A DNA stretch of 64,000 nucleotides from Nitrospira sp. (lineage in GTDB: Bacteria; Nitrospirota; Nitrospiria; Nitrospirales; Nitrospiraceae), in NCBI GenBank assembly GCA_018242685.1, contig JAFEBM010000019.1, positions 40,125 to 104,124 of the forward strand, given 5' to 3'. Both the position numbers and the translations under genes were made by a program. This document shows, in pieces, positions 27,253 to 36,728 of the stretch (the stretch's first letter is position 1; the number at the start of each line of letters is the position of its first letter). The notes under the pieces were generated by a model. It worked only from the letters and a program-made list of their open reading frames with translations, did no database searches and was not told the DNA's origin.

Positions 27253-28188
27253 ATGACTCTAGAAATCGGGCTCGTTTTCCCTGGACAGGGTTCTCAGTCG
27301 GTCGGGATGGGGAAGGCGCTCTATGACGCGCATCCTTCATTGAAACCCGTCTATGATGAGGCCTCTACGGTCTTGGGTTATGATATCGCCGGGTTGTGCT
27401 TCACCGGACCTGCCGACCGACTTAATCGAACAGAGTTCACTCAGCCGGCCTTGCTCGTGAGCAGTGTGGCGGCGTTGAAACTGTTTGAGCCGGTCGGGAT
27501 TAAGCCGGTTGCGGTGGCGGGCCATAGTTTAGGTGAGTATTCGGCGCTGGTTGCGGCAGGCGGCGTATCCTTTCGCGATGCCGTCGGCCTGGTGCAGAAA
27601 CGGGGACGCTACATGTCCGAAGCCGTGGCTCCGGGAGCCGGACTCGTCGCCGCCCTATTGGGGTTAACGGCCGACGCAGTCAAGGATGTGTGTCGCACGG
27701 CGTCGCCTGTCGGAGTAGTCGCGGCGGCAAACTTCAACTCGCCTGGGCAAGTGGTCATTGCCGGTGAGAAGGCGGCGGTGGAGCGGGCGATTGAATTGGC
27801 CAAAGCACAAGGCTGTAAGAAGGCCATTCCACTACCGGTCAGCGTGCCGGTTCATACCCCTTTGATGCAGCAAGCCGCTGATCGATTGGCGAAGGACTTA
27901 GCCATGGTTCGGTGGTCGGACCTCCGTGCCCCGCTTGTGAATAATGCAGAGGCGAAAGCGATCAGCCGGGCGCACGAGATCCCGGCATCGTTGGTCCGTC
28001 AGCTTCCTTCCTCAGTACTGTGGGAAGATACCGTGCAGACAATGGGAAGGATGGGCGTCACGACGTTTGTAGAAATCGGCCCTGGTACGGTACTGACCGG
28101 CTTGATCAAACGAATTCTACCCGAGGCCAAACTGTTGAATGTGAACGATCCGAAGTCATTGGACGCGACACTCAAGGCGGTCAGCTAA
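27253..28188 (+). CDS. fabD: Malonyl-CoA-ACP transacylase
   Basis: Loads malonyl onto ACP. Features: FPGQGSQSVGMGK at the N-terminus, nucleophile Ser in GHSLGEYSALVAAG near residue 92, QKRGRYM, and the C-terminal ETVQ-like LWEDTVQTM and EIGPGTVLTGLIKR. 311 residues. Part of the fab cluster. Confidence 0.96.
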   Translation: MTLEIGLVFPGQGSQSVGMGKALYDAHPSLKPVYDEASTVLGYDIAGLCFTGPADRLNRTEFTQPALLVSSVAALKLFEPVGIKPVAVAGHSLGEYSALVAAGGVSFRDAVGLVQKRGRYMSEAVAPGAGLVAALLGLTADAVKDVCRTASPVGVVAAANFNSPGQVVIAGEKAAVERAIELAKAQGCKKAIPLPVSVPVHTPLMQQAADRLAKDLAMVRWSDLRAPLVNNAEAKAISRAHEIPASLVRQLPSSVLWEDTVQTMGRMGVTTFVEIGPGTVLTGLIKRILPEAKLLNVNDPKSLDATLKAVS

Positions 28189-28264
28189 GGCCGGACCGTC
28201 CGCGTGGAAAACCAGGTGACGAATTCCCCGTCAGCCTGGTAACGTATCGTTCGAAAGGGCTGAC

Positions 28265-29008
28265 ATGTCACTACAAGGAAAAACAGCTATTGTTACCGGT
28301 GCTGCGCAAGGCATCGGTCGGGCCATTGCCGAATGCCTGGCCCAAGCGGGGGCCGACGTTGCCGTGGCCGATCTCGACCCCGGCCGCTCCGTGGAAACGG
28401 TCGCCTCCGTCGAAAAGCTGGGGCGGAAGGCGCTGAACATAAAAGTCAACGTGGCCGATGCCAATGAAACCAAGGCGATGGTCGAGCAAGTCCTGAAGGC
28501 TTGGGGGAAGGTGGACATCCTTGTCAATAATGCCGGCATTACTCGTGATGGCTTGTTGCTACGGATGAAGGAGGAAGATTGGAATCTGGTGCTTCAGATC
28601 AACTTAAACGGTACGTTTAACTGCACGAAAGCGGTCTTGCAGCCGATGACCAAGCAACGGTATGGTCGCATCGTCAACATCGCGTCGATCGTCGGGGTGA
28701 TCGGAAACGCAGGGCAGGCAAATTACTCGGCTTCGAAGGCCGCCGTCATCGGGTTTACAAAAACCGTTGGGCGGGAATATGCCAGCCGTAATGTCACGGT
28801 GAATGCGGTGGCGCCCGGTTTCATCGACACGGCCATGACCCATGGGCTACCGGCTGATGTGAAAGACACGTTGCTGAAACAAATCCCGTTGGCGCGGTTG
28901 GGCACGCCGGCGGATGTCGCAGCGGCGGTGCGGTTTCTGGTGTCCGAGGATGCGGCCTACATCACCGGCCATGTCTTGCACGTGAACGGCGGGATGTTGA
29001 TGGTCTAA
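28265..29008 (+). CDS. fabG: 3-oxoacyl-ACP reductase
   Basis: NADPH-dependent SDR enzyme of the fatty acid cycle. Cofactor motif [14 protein letters not shown] near the N-terminus, NNAG, catalytic Ser in [20 protein letters not shown] with Tyr-x3-Lys, and the end [16 protein letters not shown]. 247 residues. Lies between fabD and acpP as in E. coli. Confidence 0.96.
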   Translation: MSLQGKTAIVTGAAQGIGRAIAECLAQAGADVAVADLDPGRSVETVASVEKLGRKALNIKVNVADANETKAMVEQVLKAWGKVDILVNNAGITRDGLLLRMKEEDWNLVLQINLNGTFNCTKAVLQPMTKQRYGRIVNIASIVGVIGNAGQANYSASKAAVIGFTKTVGREYASRNVTVNAVAPGFIDTAMTHGLPADVKDTLLKQIPLARLGTPADVAAAVRFLVSEDAAYITGHVLHVNGGMLMV

Positions 29009-29097
29009 AGGCGTCGATTGTGTGGAGGTACGACCGTCACAGATCCCCGTGTGGCGGTGCAGAGGGAGTCATATCGGGGAGGGAGGTAGTCATAGCG

Positions 29098-29331
29098 ATG
29101 GCAACTGTTGAAGAGCGGGTCAAGAAGATTATTGCTGAGCAACTCGGTGTGGAAGAGGATGAGGTGACGCCGGAAGCCTCCTTCGTCGAGGATCTTGGGG
29201 CTGATTCGCTCGATACTGTCGAGCTTGTCATGGCGTTGGAGGAAGAGTTTTCGATCGAAATTCCCGATGAGGATGCGGAGAAAATTCTGACCGTTGGGAA
29301 GGCGTTGGACTACATCAAGGAAAAATCCTAG
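29098..29331 (+). CDS. acpP: Acyl carrier protein
   Basis: 77 residues, highly acidic. Ser37 in [12 protein letters not shown] is the phosphopantetheine site. The ATG at 29098 fits the family; the frame is open further upstream but that part ([11 protein letters not shown]) is not ACP-like. GGGAGG lies about 11 bases upstream. fabF starts 3 bases after its stop. Confidence 0.97.
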   Translation: MATVEERVKKIIAEQLGVEEDEVTPEASFVEDLGADSLDTVELVMALEEEFSIEIPDEDAEKILTVGKALDYIKEKS

Positions 29332-29333
29332 GT

Positions 29334-30596
29334 ATGTCTGCAGGAATGCCTGATCACGCAGTGCGGCGCGTTGTGGTCACCGGTCTCGGGCTGGTGACAC
29401 CGCTGGGCACGGGTGTCGAGAAGACCTGGAAGGCGATCTGCGCCGGTGAGTCCGGGATCGGCCGAATCACCAAATTTGATCCGACCGGATATGATGCCCA
29501 AATCGCGGGTGAGGTGAAAGATTTTGATCCTGCCCGGTTCATTGAAAAGAAAGAGATCAAGAAGATGGATGCGTTCATCCACTATGCCGTGGGCGCCGCC
29601 CACTTGGCGGTGGATGATGCCGGGCTAAAAATAAAGCCGGAAGAAGCCACGAAAGTCGGCGTATACATCGGCTCAGGGATCGGCGGGCTCGGGTCGATCG
29701 AGCACTATCATGATGTGCTCAAGGGCAAGGGGCCGGGCCGTGTCTCACCGTTTTTCATTCCCATGACCATCATCAATTTGGCGTCCGGGCAGGTGGCGAT
29801 TCGGATTGGAGCCAAGGGGCCCAACTCTTGTGCGGTGACGGCCTGCGCCACGGGCAATCATTGCATTGGGGATGCGTACCGTCTGATTCAACGAGGTGAG
29901 GCCGATGTCATGGTGGCCGGCGGCGCCGAAGCGGCGGTCACTCCGTTGGGTGTGGCGGGATTCGCAGCGGCCAAGGCCTTGTCGTTCCGGAACGACGAAC
30001 CGACGAAGGCGAGCCGCCCGTTCAACAAGGACCGGGATGGATTTGTGCTGGGCGAGGGCGCGGGGGTCGTGGTGATTGAGGAACTGGAACATGCCCGTCG
30101 GCGTGGGGTCAGAATGTACGGCGAGATCATCGGGTACGGGATGAACAGCGATGCGTATCATATTACGGCGCCGCCGGAAGAAGGCGAGGGGGCCGTTCGC
30201 TGCATGGAATTAGCCCTTAAGGATGCCGGAATCAATCGCGATCAGATCGGGTATATCAACGCGCACGGTACATCAACGATGGCCGATGCCATTGAGACCA
30301 GAGCGATCAAACGGGTGTTCGGGGAACAGGCGTTTCGTATTCCGGTCAGCTCAACCAAGTCCATGACCGGGCATCTACTCGGAGCTGCGGGTGGGATCGA
30401 AGCCGTCTTCAGTCTTCTGGCGCTGTTTCACGGTATTCTCCCCCCCACGATCAATCTGGATCATCCGGATCCGGCCTGTGATTTGGACTATGTTCCCAAT
30501 GAGGCACGACCTGCCGCCATTACAACGGCGTTGTCGAACTCCTTTGGATTCGGCGGAGTCAATGCCTGTTTGATCTTCAAAAGACTGGATGCGTAG
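29334..30596 (+). CDS. fabF: 3-oxoacyl-ACP synthase II (KAS II)
   Basis: Elongating condensing enzyme. Active-site Cys in AVTACATGNHCIGDAY near residue 168, catalytic His residues in NAHGTSTMADAIET and SMTGHLLGAAGGIEA, and the C-terminal SNSFGFGGVNACLIFK. 420 residues. The stop overlaps the rnc start. Confidence 0.96.
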   Translation: MSAGMPDHAVRRVVVTGLGLVTPLGTGVEKTWKAICAGESGIGRITKFDPTGYDAQIAGEVKDFDPARFIEKKEIKKMDAFIHYAVGAAHLAVDDAGLKIKPEEATKVGVYIGSGIGGLGSIEHYHDVLKGKGPGRVSPFFIPMTIINLASGQVAIRIGAKGPNSCAVTACATGNHCIGDAYRLIQRGEADVMVAGGAEAAVTPLGVAGFAAAKALSFRNDEPTKASRPFNKDRDGFVLGEGAGVVVIEELEHARRRGVRMYGEIIGYGMNSDAYHITAPPEEGEGAVRCMELALKDAGINRDQIGYINAHGTSTMADAIETRAIKRVFGEQAFRIPVSSTKSMTGHLLGAAGGIEAVFSLLALFHGILPPTINLDHPDPACDLDYVPNEARPAAITTALSNSFGFGGVNACLIFKRLDA

Positions 30597-31317
30597 TGCG
30601 CGTGTCATGATGACACCGGCTTCTTCAGCCGATTCTTCTCCTGCCATATCGAACTATCGATTCACGCATCCGAGCTTTTTGACGGAAGCATTGACCCACA
30701 AGTCGTACGTGAATGAGCGCCGAGACTCCGGTCGAAAACATAATGAGCGGCTTGAATTCTTGGGGGATGCCGTATTGTCGCTCATCGTAAGCGATTATCT
30801 TGCGAGCCGGTATCCTGAGTTGAGCGAAGGAGCCCTTTCAAAACTCAAAGCCAAACTCGTGAGCGAAGCGCCGTTAGCGAATGCCGCCAGGCGGCTGGAT
30901 CTCGGCGCCAGGTTGAAACTTGGTCGAGGCGAGGAACTCTCGAACGGGCGGGACAAAGCCTCACTGTTGGCTGATGCGTTTGAGGCCATCATTGCAGCTG
31001 TCTATCTTGATGGAGGATTGGAGGCAAGTCGAAACTTCACCATTGAGGCGCTGACCGATGAATTACGCCGAATTGATGTCCTGCAAGAAAAACCCGGGGG
31101 AGATGATTATAAGACGCGCTTCCAGGAGTGGTGCCAAAAACGGTATGACGTGTTGCCTCGGTATATCATCGTACGCGAAACCGGTCCGGATCACCAAAAG
31201 GTATTTGAAGTAGAAGTGCATGTGAAGGATACGGCTTTGGGGATCGGCCGAGGATACAGCAAGAAGGAAGCGGAACAGGAGGCGGCGCAACAAGCGCTGG
31301 AGCAGTCCGAACAGTAA
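30589..31317 (+). CDS. rnc: Ribonuclease III
   Basis: Double-strand RNA endonuclease for rRNA and mRNA processing. Catalytic signature ERLEFLGDAVLSLIVSDYL with the metal-binding Glu and Asp, a second acidic site in LLADAFEAIIAAVYLDGG, and a C-terminal double-strand RNA-binding domain (about 165-240, ending KKEAEQEAAQQALE). 242 residues. Overlaps fabF by 8 bases, as in other fab-rnc clusters. ATG 30607 is a possible alternative start. Confidence 0.95.
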   Translation: MRSARVMMTPASSADSSPAISNYRFTHPSFLTEALTHKSYVNERRDSGRKHNERLEFLGDAVLSLIVSDYLASRYPELSEGALSKLKAKLVSEAPLANAARRLDLGARLKLGRGEELSNGRDKASLLADAFEAIIAAVYLDGGLEASRNFTIEALTDELRRIDVLQEKPGGDDYKTRFQEWCQKRYDVLPRYIIVRETGPDHQKVFEVEVHVKDTALGIGRGYSKKEAEQEAAQQALEQSEQ

Positions 31318-31328
31318 TGCCGAGTCCA

Positions 31329-31337
31329 TGCTAAAAT
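31329..31337 (+). promoter_or_regulatory. Candidate extended -10 for the isomerase gene
   Basis: TG-C-TAAAAT at 31329-31337, close to the extended -10 consensus, 37 bases before the ATG at 31375. No good -35 is visible in the rnc tail, as is usual for extended -10 promoters. Confidence 0.4.
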
Positions 31338-31374
31338 GACCGACGCGGTCACATGAAAGACATGGGAGGGGCTC

Positions 31375-31971
31375 ATGCTGAAGCAAGCGGGATGGCGAAT
31401 GCTGATGGGTGTATTACTCGCGGTCGGTCTATCAGTCTCAAGCGTCGTGTCGATGAGTGCTGCTGAGACTCCAAAGGCTGAAACACCGAAGGGGCCGAGG
31501 GCGATCATCAAAACGAAATTCGGCGATATCGAAATCAAGTTCTATTCGGATGTCGCGCCAAAACACGTGGAGAATTTTATCAAGTTAGCGAAGTCCGGAT
31601 TTTACAATGGCACAATTTTTCACCGTGTCATTCCCGGTTTCATGATTCAAGGCGGAGACCCGAATACGAAGGACACGCTTAAAAAGGACATCTATGGGCA
31701 AGGTGGCCCCGACCATACCATCAAGGCGGAATTCAGCGATATTCCACACAAACGAGGTGTTGTTTCTATGGCCAGGGCGGCTGATCCGGATTCGGCCGGC
31801 TCCCAGTTTTTTATCGTCGTAGAGGACTCACGATTTCTGGACCGCAAGTACTCCGTGTTCGGCGAAGTGACGAAGGGAATCGGTGTGGCCGACAAGATCG
31901 TCAACCTACCACGCGATGAGCGGGATAATCCGAAAGAGCGGGTGGAAATGACGGTCACGATTGTGGAGTAG
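31375..31971 (+). CDS. Peptidyl-prolyl cis-trans isomerase, cyclophilin type, exported
   Basis: 198 residues. An N-terminal signal-like segment (MLMGVLLAVGLSVSSVVSM) with a cleavage site near SAAET implies export to the periplasm. The cyclophilin domain follows: FYSDVAPKHVENFIKLAKSG, FHRVIPGFMIQGGDP, and the characteristic GSQFFIVVEDS and FGEVTKGI. GGGAGGGG precedes the ATG. Stands at the end of the lipid cluster. Confidence 0.92.
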   Translation: MLKQAGWRMLMGVLLAVGLSVSSVVSMSAAETPKAETPKGPRAIIKTKFGDIEIKFYSDVAPKHVENFIKLAKSGFYNGTIFHRVIPGFMIQGGDPNTKDTLKKDIYGQGGPDHTIKAEFSDIPHKRGVVSMARAADPDSAGSQFFIVVEDSRFLDRKYSVFGEVTKGIGVADKIVNLPRDERDNPKERVEMTVTIVE

Positions 31972-32014
31972 GTTCCCTTGATATTTGTGCTGGATGCTCA
32001 TGTGCGGCGCGTCC

Positions 32015-32917
32015 TCAAAATGCCGGTCGACTCTCTGATTCGGCTTCCAGCACCGAGGCAATAAATCCGCCTACTGGTATCGCCAACAGCGGGCAGGGCG
32101 TCTTGTGAAGCACTCGTTCGCTATGGCTTCCCCGTAACGCATCGAGAAAACCATGGCGTCCTTCGGTCGTCATGACGATGAGATCCGCCTTGATCTCCTC
32201 AGCCGTCCCGCAGATCACATCCACCACATCTCCATGCTTGATGACTTTCTCCCACTGCCAGCCTGGCATATCGGGGTAGTGGAGGTCGGGCATGCCCCCT
32301 TCCTCGCCGACATAGAGAACCGTAAAGACGCCGATCGGGCGATGGAGACGGTATGCCATCCGCACGGCGGCCTGGAGCGCCGCCTGGCCTGGCGGCGTGG
32401 AGGTGACGGGAATCAAGATGTTCGTCAACGAGACGGAACCATCGTACGAGGAAACGAATCCGGCTGCACCTTTCGGGATGAAGAGGGTCATCTGCCGTGA
32501 CTCCAGCGCAACAGGCACCGCCACCGACTTGCTGAGCCATGGAAGACAGCCTTTGCTCTGATCAATAGCGAGCACGATCAAGTCCGTCACGTGTTCGGCT
32601 AAATAAGATGTGACTGATTCAACAGGATCCGGATGGACCGCTTGGACCTTCCTGACGTGAATACCCAATTTGGCGACATCCGATCGCTGGCTGTTCATCG
32701 GCAGCAGACCCCATCGCTCCAGCGCCGCACGCACGCCGGGAAACTCCCTCCATTCCGCACCTCGATCGGGGGAAACATGAAGAATGGTCAGGTTGGCTTG
32801 AGCCATCAAGGCGGTTCTCAAGGCATGAGCGAACGCGGCTTCACTTGCAGGGGTGAAATCGGATGGATAAAAGATGTTTCGAAAGATAGGGACGTTGAGC
32901 GAGTCGGGAAGAGACAT
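32015..32917 (-). CDS. Tandem universal stress protein (Usp) domains
   Basis: 300 residues with two Usp folds, about 8-150 and 160-290. Domain 1 starts FRNIFYPSDFTPASEAAFAH with ILHVSPD; domain 2 has NILIPVTSTPPGQAALQAAV and TTEGRHGFLDALRGSHSERV near the C-terminus, which resembles the ATP-binding pattern G-x2-G-x9-G-S but is not a perfect match. Role is usually in stress or energy sensing; no partner is evident in the neighbourhood. It converges with the isomerase gene. Confidence 0.85.
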   Translation of the reverse strand: MSLPDSLNVPIFRNIFYPSDFTPASEAAFAHALRTALMAQANLTILHVSPDRGAEWREFPGVRAALERWGLLPMNSQRSDVAKLGIHVRKVQAVHPDPVESVTSYLAEHVTDLIVLAIDQSKGCLPWLSKSVAVPVALESRQMTLFIPKGAAGFVSSYDGSVSLTNILIPVTSTPPGQAALQAAVRMAYRLHRPIGVFTVLYVGEEGGMPDLHYPDMPGWQWEKVIKHGDVVDVICGTAEEIKADLIVMTTEGRHGFLDALRGSHSERVLHKTPCPLLAIPVGGFIASVLEAESESRPAF

Positions 32918-33111
32918 CGACGGTACCCTTCAGGGGAAGCAGTCTATCATGACAGGTGTTCCGACTTGCACTGGGGAAGTCCCTGGGTAGCTGATGGACG
33001 GCGTCCGCAGCCGCTGTTTCCCGCTTATTAAGCCTGCTTCTAGACAAAGATCAGCCGTGCACCGACCGCCATTTCCTTGAGCGATCGATCGTGCGCTGCA
33101 CCATCAGTGAG

Positions 33112-33813
33112 CTAAGTGTGATGGTGTCTGCAGTCGGGACCATGCGTGTGAGTTTCGGTTGAGGGGGTCGGCAGGAAAGATTGTCCTGGTAACAGAATGT
33201 GTCCCGGCTCCCGTTTCTTCTTGAGATGGGCCGCGATCTCCGGATGCTCCATTTTTACATAACCGATCAGCCCTCTCAGAAACCGGTTCGACTGAAAATC
33301 ATTCTCTGAAAATGCGGAGACAAATTGCGTCGCGCGATCCAGGATGACCAGCGCGTCGGCGGCATCGACAATTTGTTCAGGATTCTGTTTCTGAAACGCC
33401 TCGTACTCCTTTTTGAGCTGCTCAGCAAAAACCGGTGTGGGGCCGGCGGGGACGTGGAGCGGGCTGAGCGAGCGACGTAGGGCCTGTAGAGCTGCTACGA
33501 CCTCGGCATCCTGTCCATCCCTTCGTCCTTCGAAGTAACCGAACGTGATGACTTCGATCAAGTTGAATAGCGCCACGGCTTTGCGGCCTCCTAACTGGTC
33601 CAGTTCCTGATAGAAGTCTCGTCGAACGGGCGCAAATTGCGCGCCGAGTCTTTTTTGTTGGTACTCGCTCCCGCTGTCGAGATAGATGCAATCACTGGGA
33701 CATGAGATCCGTGTCAGGCGGTGCTCTCCACAACAGAGGCTGCAGATCAATCCTCCCAGAGCTGGACATGCGCGCTTGCCCTTTCGATGGTGACAATATG
33801 CGCACGAACTCAT
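33112..33813 (-). CDS. Cys/His-rich hypothetical protein
   Basis: 233 residues. The N-terminus is a cysteine cluster (CAYCHHRKGKRACP, then CSLCCGEHR and CPSDC, eight cysteines in about 40 residues), as in zinc ribbons or SEC-C-like metal-binding heads. The middle is helical and acidic. The last 12 residues, THGPDCRHHHT, are rich in His and could bind nickel, zinc or copper. No membrane segment. The gene overlaps the end of the upstream beta-propeller gene by 4 bases (ATGA), so the two are translationally coupled. I do not know the function. Confidence 0.75.
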   Translation of the reverse strand: MSSCAYCHHRKGKRACPALGGLICSLCCGEHRLTRISCPSDCIYLDSGSEYQQKRLGAQFAPVRRDFYQELDQLGGRKAVALFNLIEVITFGYFEGRRDGQDAEVVAALQALRRSLSPLHVPAGPTPVFAEQLKKEYEAFQKQNPEQIVDAADALVILDRATQFVSAFSENDFQSNRFLRGLIGYVKMEHPEIAAHLKKKREPGHILLPGQSFLPTPSTETHTHGPDCRHHHT

Positions 33814-34811
33814 TTCTTTGTTCCTTCCGACCCGGGCTTGGGAGGCGGCGGGATGAATCCGTAGTCGGCCAGCGTCCGTTTCTCGCCTTTTGGCTTTGCG
33901 GATGAAGGGGTTTCAAGTCCATTCATCTCGGCGGCATCCACATAGTGGTAGGGAACCAAGATCAGATTGTTCACGCGGTCGATACCGATGTCAGCCGGAG
34001 CGGGGAGATACTCGGCGATGACTTGGAATCGATGATCCCGGGTCATGCGCCAAATCTTGCCTTTTGTGATGTCTGATACATACATGTTCCCCCATTGATC
34101 AAAATCCACTCCGCTCAGGTTTTGAAAACGACCGGTAAAAAACCCATTCGATTCCAGCTCGGTCAGTTGCCCGTCGAGAGTGATGTCAAGAATCTTCCCT
34201 TTTTGCAGGCTCACAGCGATGAGATGATTCGTCCTGGGGTGAATCGCGATTCCGGACGGCCCTGCAAGCCGTTCATCATGGATCAAGAGATCAATTCGAT
34301 GATCGGCTGATGGGGCAATCCGGTAAATGGAGTTCGCTGCCTGATCCGAAACGTACAACATACCGTCTGGCGCGGACGCCACGTCGGTGAGCGATGATGT
34401 GGGGAACGAGACTGTGGCGATGAGTTTGCCTGACGTCTTATCGAAGGCTTTCAGCTGATCGAGATCTGCGATGTAGAGAATCGGTCCCACCAAGGCCATC
34501 CCTTTCGGGGCATGCAGCAACACGTCCGCCACACCACCTTGGATGAACTTGAGTTCGGTGACCTTTCCCTCGGCATTCAATTTTGTGATGAAGCCGTTGT
34601 TGTCTCGTGCGTCCGGTTCGCCGTTGATGTTGGAAATGAAATAGTCCTTCCCTGATGGGTCGCCGACGAAACTATTGGGTGACTCCAAGCCGGTGATTTG
34701 CGCGGCTTCGCCGGCGACCGTCAAGCCCAGGATGAGTACGGTAGGCAAGAATGAGCGATAATAGAGCTTCGCGAACAAAGGCGGGTTGTTCAATTTTTCA
34801 CCGGAGGTCAT
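33810..34811 (-). CDS. Exported NHL/SMP-30-type beta-propeller protein
   Basis: 333 residues. An N-terminal hydrophobic stretch (SFLPTVLILGLTVAGEAAQ) fits a signal peptide. The body shows repeated propeller blades, for example GVDFDQWGNMYVSDITKGKI, DVASAPDGMLYVSDQAANSI and the repeated G-I-A-I-H and N-L-I motifs of SMP-30/gluconolaconase-like and NHL proteins. Catalysis cannot be assigned. It is divergent to folD and upstream of the Cys/His-rich gene. Confidence 0.8.
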   Translation of the reverse strand: MTSGEKLNNPPLFAKLYYRSFLPTVLILGLTVAGEAAQITGLESPNSFVGDPSGKDYFISNINGEPDARDNNGFITKLNAEGKVTELKFIQGGVADVLLHAPKGMALVGPILYIADLDQLKAFDKTSGKLIATVSFPTSSLTDVASAPDGMLYVSDQAANSIYRIAPSADHRIDLLIHDERLAGPSGIAIHPRTNHLIAVSLQKGKILDITLDGQLTELESNGFFTGRFQNLSGVDFDQWGNMYVSDITKGKIWRMTRDHRFQVIAEYLPAPADIGIDRVNNLILVPYHYVDAAEMNGLETPSSAKPKGEKRTLADYGFIPPPPKPGSEGTKK

Positions 34812-34896
34812 CGTATCGGAGGAACAAAGAAAGTGTCAAGAAAGGACCCCGAAGGTTTGAAGTCAAGAAGGGAGAACGGAGAGACATGGCAAAGCG

Positions 34897-34926
34897 TTGA
34901 CTTGCATAAAATTCCCCTGCTAAGTT
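34897..34926 (+). promoter_or_regulatory. Candidate promoter for folD-metF-panB
   Basis: TTGACT at 34897-34902 and TAAGTT at 34921-34926, spacing 18, 44 bases before the folD start. GGGAGGGG follows at about 34958. Confidence 0.5.
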
Positions 34927-34969
34927 GCGACGATTTAACCCGACGGAATAGTTATAGGGAGGGGGGATC

Positions 34970-35830
34970 GTGGCCGCACAATTGATTGATGGAAAAGCGC
35001 TCGCGCAACAGATTCGCGATCGTCTGGCAAAAGAATCGGCGGAACTGTTCGCCAAGAAAGCGATCAAACCTGGTCTTGCGACCATTTTGGTGGGTGACGA
35101 TCCCGCCTCGCATGTGTACGTCAGAAACAAGCAAAAGGCCTGCGAATTGGCAGGGATCCATGTCGACGATCACAAGCTCCCGGCGAGCACGACGCAGGCC
35201 GAGTTATTGGCGCTGATCGATAAAAAAAATAGCGACTCCAAAATCCATGGAATTCTGGTTCAGCTCCCGCTGCCCAAACACATCGACAGCAAGGCCATTC
35301 TCGAATCAGTCTCTCCACTCAAAGATGCGGATGGGTTTCATCCGTACAACATCGGCCGACTGGTGGAGGGGCATCCCGTCTTCGAAGCCTGTACCCCCAA
35401 GGGTGTCATCAAGATGATCGAATCGACCGGGGTGACAATAGAAGGCAAGCGGGCGGTTGTGGTGGGACGGAGCAATATTGTCGGGAAGCCGTTGGCGTTG
35501 ATGCTGCTTCAACGGAATGCCACGGTCACGATCTGTCATTCAAAAACGAAGGACCTGCCTGGGGTTTGCCGTGAGGCGGAGGTGCTTCTCGTTGCTATCG
35601 GAAAGGCGAAGTTTGTGACGGCTGACATGGTGCGCGAGGGTGCGGTCGTCATCGACGTGGGGACCAACAAGACCTCTGAAGGCAAGTTATGCGGCGACGT
35701 AGACTTTGCTCAGGTCAGTCAAAAGGCCGGCTGGATCAGCCCTGTCCCCGGTGGGGTCGGCCCGATGACCATTGCGATGCTGCTGGAAAATACCGTGGAG
35801 TCGGCCAAGCGGGCAGCAGGAATGCTATGA
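34970..35830 (+). CDS. folD: Bifunctional methylene-THF dehydrogenase / methenyl-THF cyclohydrolase
   Basis: Interconverts 5,10-methylene- and 10-formyl-tetrahydrofolate. The N-terminal domain has VGDDPASHVYVRNKQKACE and the catalytic Lys in that motif, GILVQLPLPKHID follows, and the Rossmann domain shows VVGRSNIVGKPLALML. The end PVPGGVGPMTIAMLLENT is diagnostic. 286 residues, GTG start. metF follows 10 bases later and panB next. Confidence 0.95.
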   Translation: MAAQLIDGKALAQQIRDRLAKESAELFAKKAIKPGLATILVGDDPASHVYVRNKQKACELAGIHVDDHKLPASTTQAELLALIDKKNSDSKIHGILVQLPLPKHIDSKAILESVSPLKDADGFHPYNIGRLVEGHPVFEACTPKGVIKMIESTGVTIEGKRAVVVGRSNIVGKPLALMLLQRNATVTICHSKTKDLPGVCREAEVLLVAIGKAKFVTADMVREGAVVIDVGTNKTSEGKLCGDVDFAQVSQKAGWISPVPGGVGPMTIAMLLENTVESAKRAAGML

Positions 35831-35840
35831 GGGGTCATCT

Positions 35841-36728
35841 ATGAGTCGAGAGCCACAGCGCCTAATCGATATCCTCAACCGAGGGATATTTGCAGTCACG
35901 GTCGAGTATAACCCTCCCAAGGGCACCAATATCTCGTCCGTTCTCGAGAGCGCCAAACAGCTTGTCGGGCGCGTACACGGCGTGAACGTCACCGACAATA
36001 CCGCGGCTGTGGTTCGTGCCGGCTCACTTCCGGTCTGCCGCCTCCTCTATGAGTTGGGACACGACCCCGTGATGCAATTGACTTGTCGTGATCGCAATCG
36101 GATCGCCATGCAGTCGGATCTGATGGGTGCGCATATGCTGGGGATTCGAAATATTCTGTGCCTCACGGGCGATTATCCGACGGTCGGTGATCATAAGGAG
36201 GCCAAGCCGGTGTATGATCTCGATTCAGTCCAAGTCATGCAACTGGTGCAAGGATTGAACAACGGGCATGACCTGGCCGGGCACAAGCTGGATGGCTCGA
36301 CGGCGTTTACGATCGGTGCAGCGGTCACGCCGGAGGCCGACCCACTCGGACCTATGCTCGCCAAGTTTGAAGTAAAGGTGAAAGCAGGTGCCCAATTTTT
36401 CCAGACGCAAGCGGTGTACCATCCGGAGCAGTTCGCGAGCTTCATGAAAGCGGTCCAGCCCTATAAGGTTAAGGTGCTTGCCGGTATCCTTGTGTTGCGC
36501 AACCACAAGATGGCGGAGTTCATGAACGCGAATATTCCGGGCATCTCGGTTCCAAGCGAGATGATCGATGAGCTCAAAGCCGCTGGGGAGAAGGCAGAGG
36601 ACGTCGGCGTCGACATTGCCGTACGGACGATCAAGGCGGTTCGGCCGCACTGCGACGGCGTTCATATCATGGCGATCAAAGCCACGCACCGGTTGGCCGA
36701 GATCATCACCAAAGGTGAATTGCATTGA
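35841..36728 (+). CDS. metF: Methylenetetrahydrofolate reductase (MetF family)
   Basis: About 295 residues, start ATG 35841 with AGGGGT upstream. Shows the TIM-barrel fold pattern: FAVTVEYNPPKG with the acidic catalytic Glu region, NVTDN, MQLTCRDRNR, ILCLTGDYP and the FFQTQAVYHPEQF segment. It lacks the C-terminal zinc-like domain seen in other MTHFRs, and a stand-alone gene for that type of domain occurs at 39.8-40.1 kb. Overlaps panB by one base. Its natural electron donor cannot be inferred. Confidence 0.88.
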   Translation: MSREPQRLIDILNRGIFAVTVEYNPPKGTNISSVLESAKQLVGRVHGVNVTDNTAAVVRAGSLPVCRLLYELGHDPVMQLTCRDRNRIAMQSDLMGAHMLGIRNILCLTGDYPTVGDHKEAKPVYDLDSVQVMQLVQGLNNGHDLAGHKLDGSTAFTIGAAVTPEADPLGPMLAKFEVKVKAGAQFFQTQAVYHPEQFASFMKAVQPYKVKVLAGILVLRNHKMAEFMNANIPGISVPSEMIDELKAAGEKAEDVGVDIAVRTIKAVRPHCDGVHIMAIKATHRLAEIITKGELH

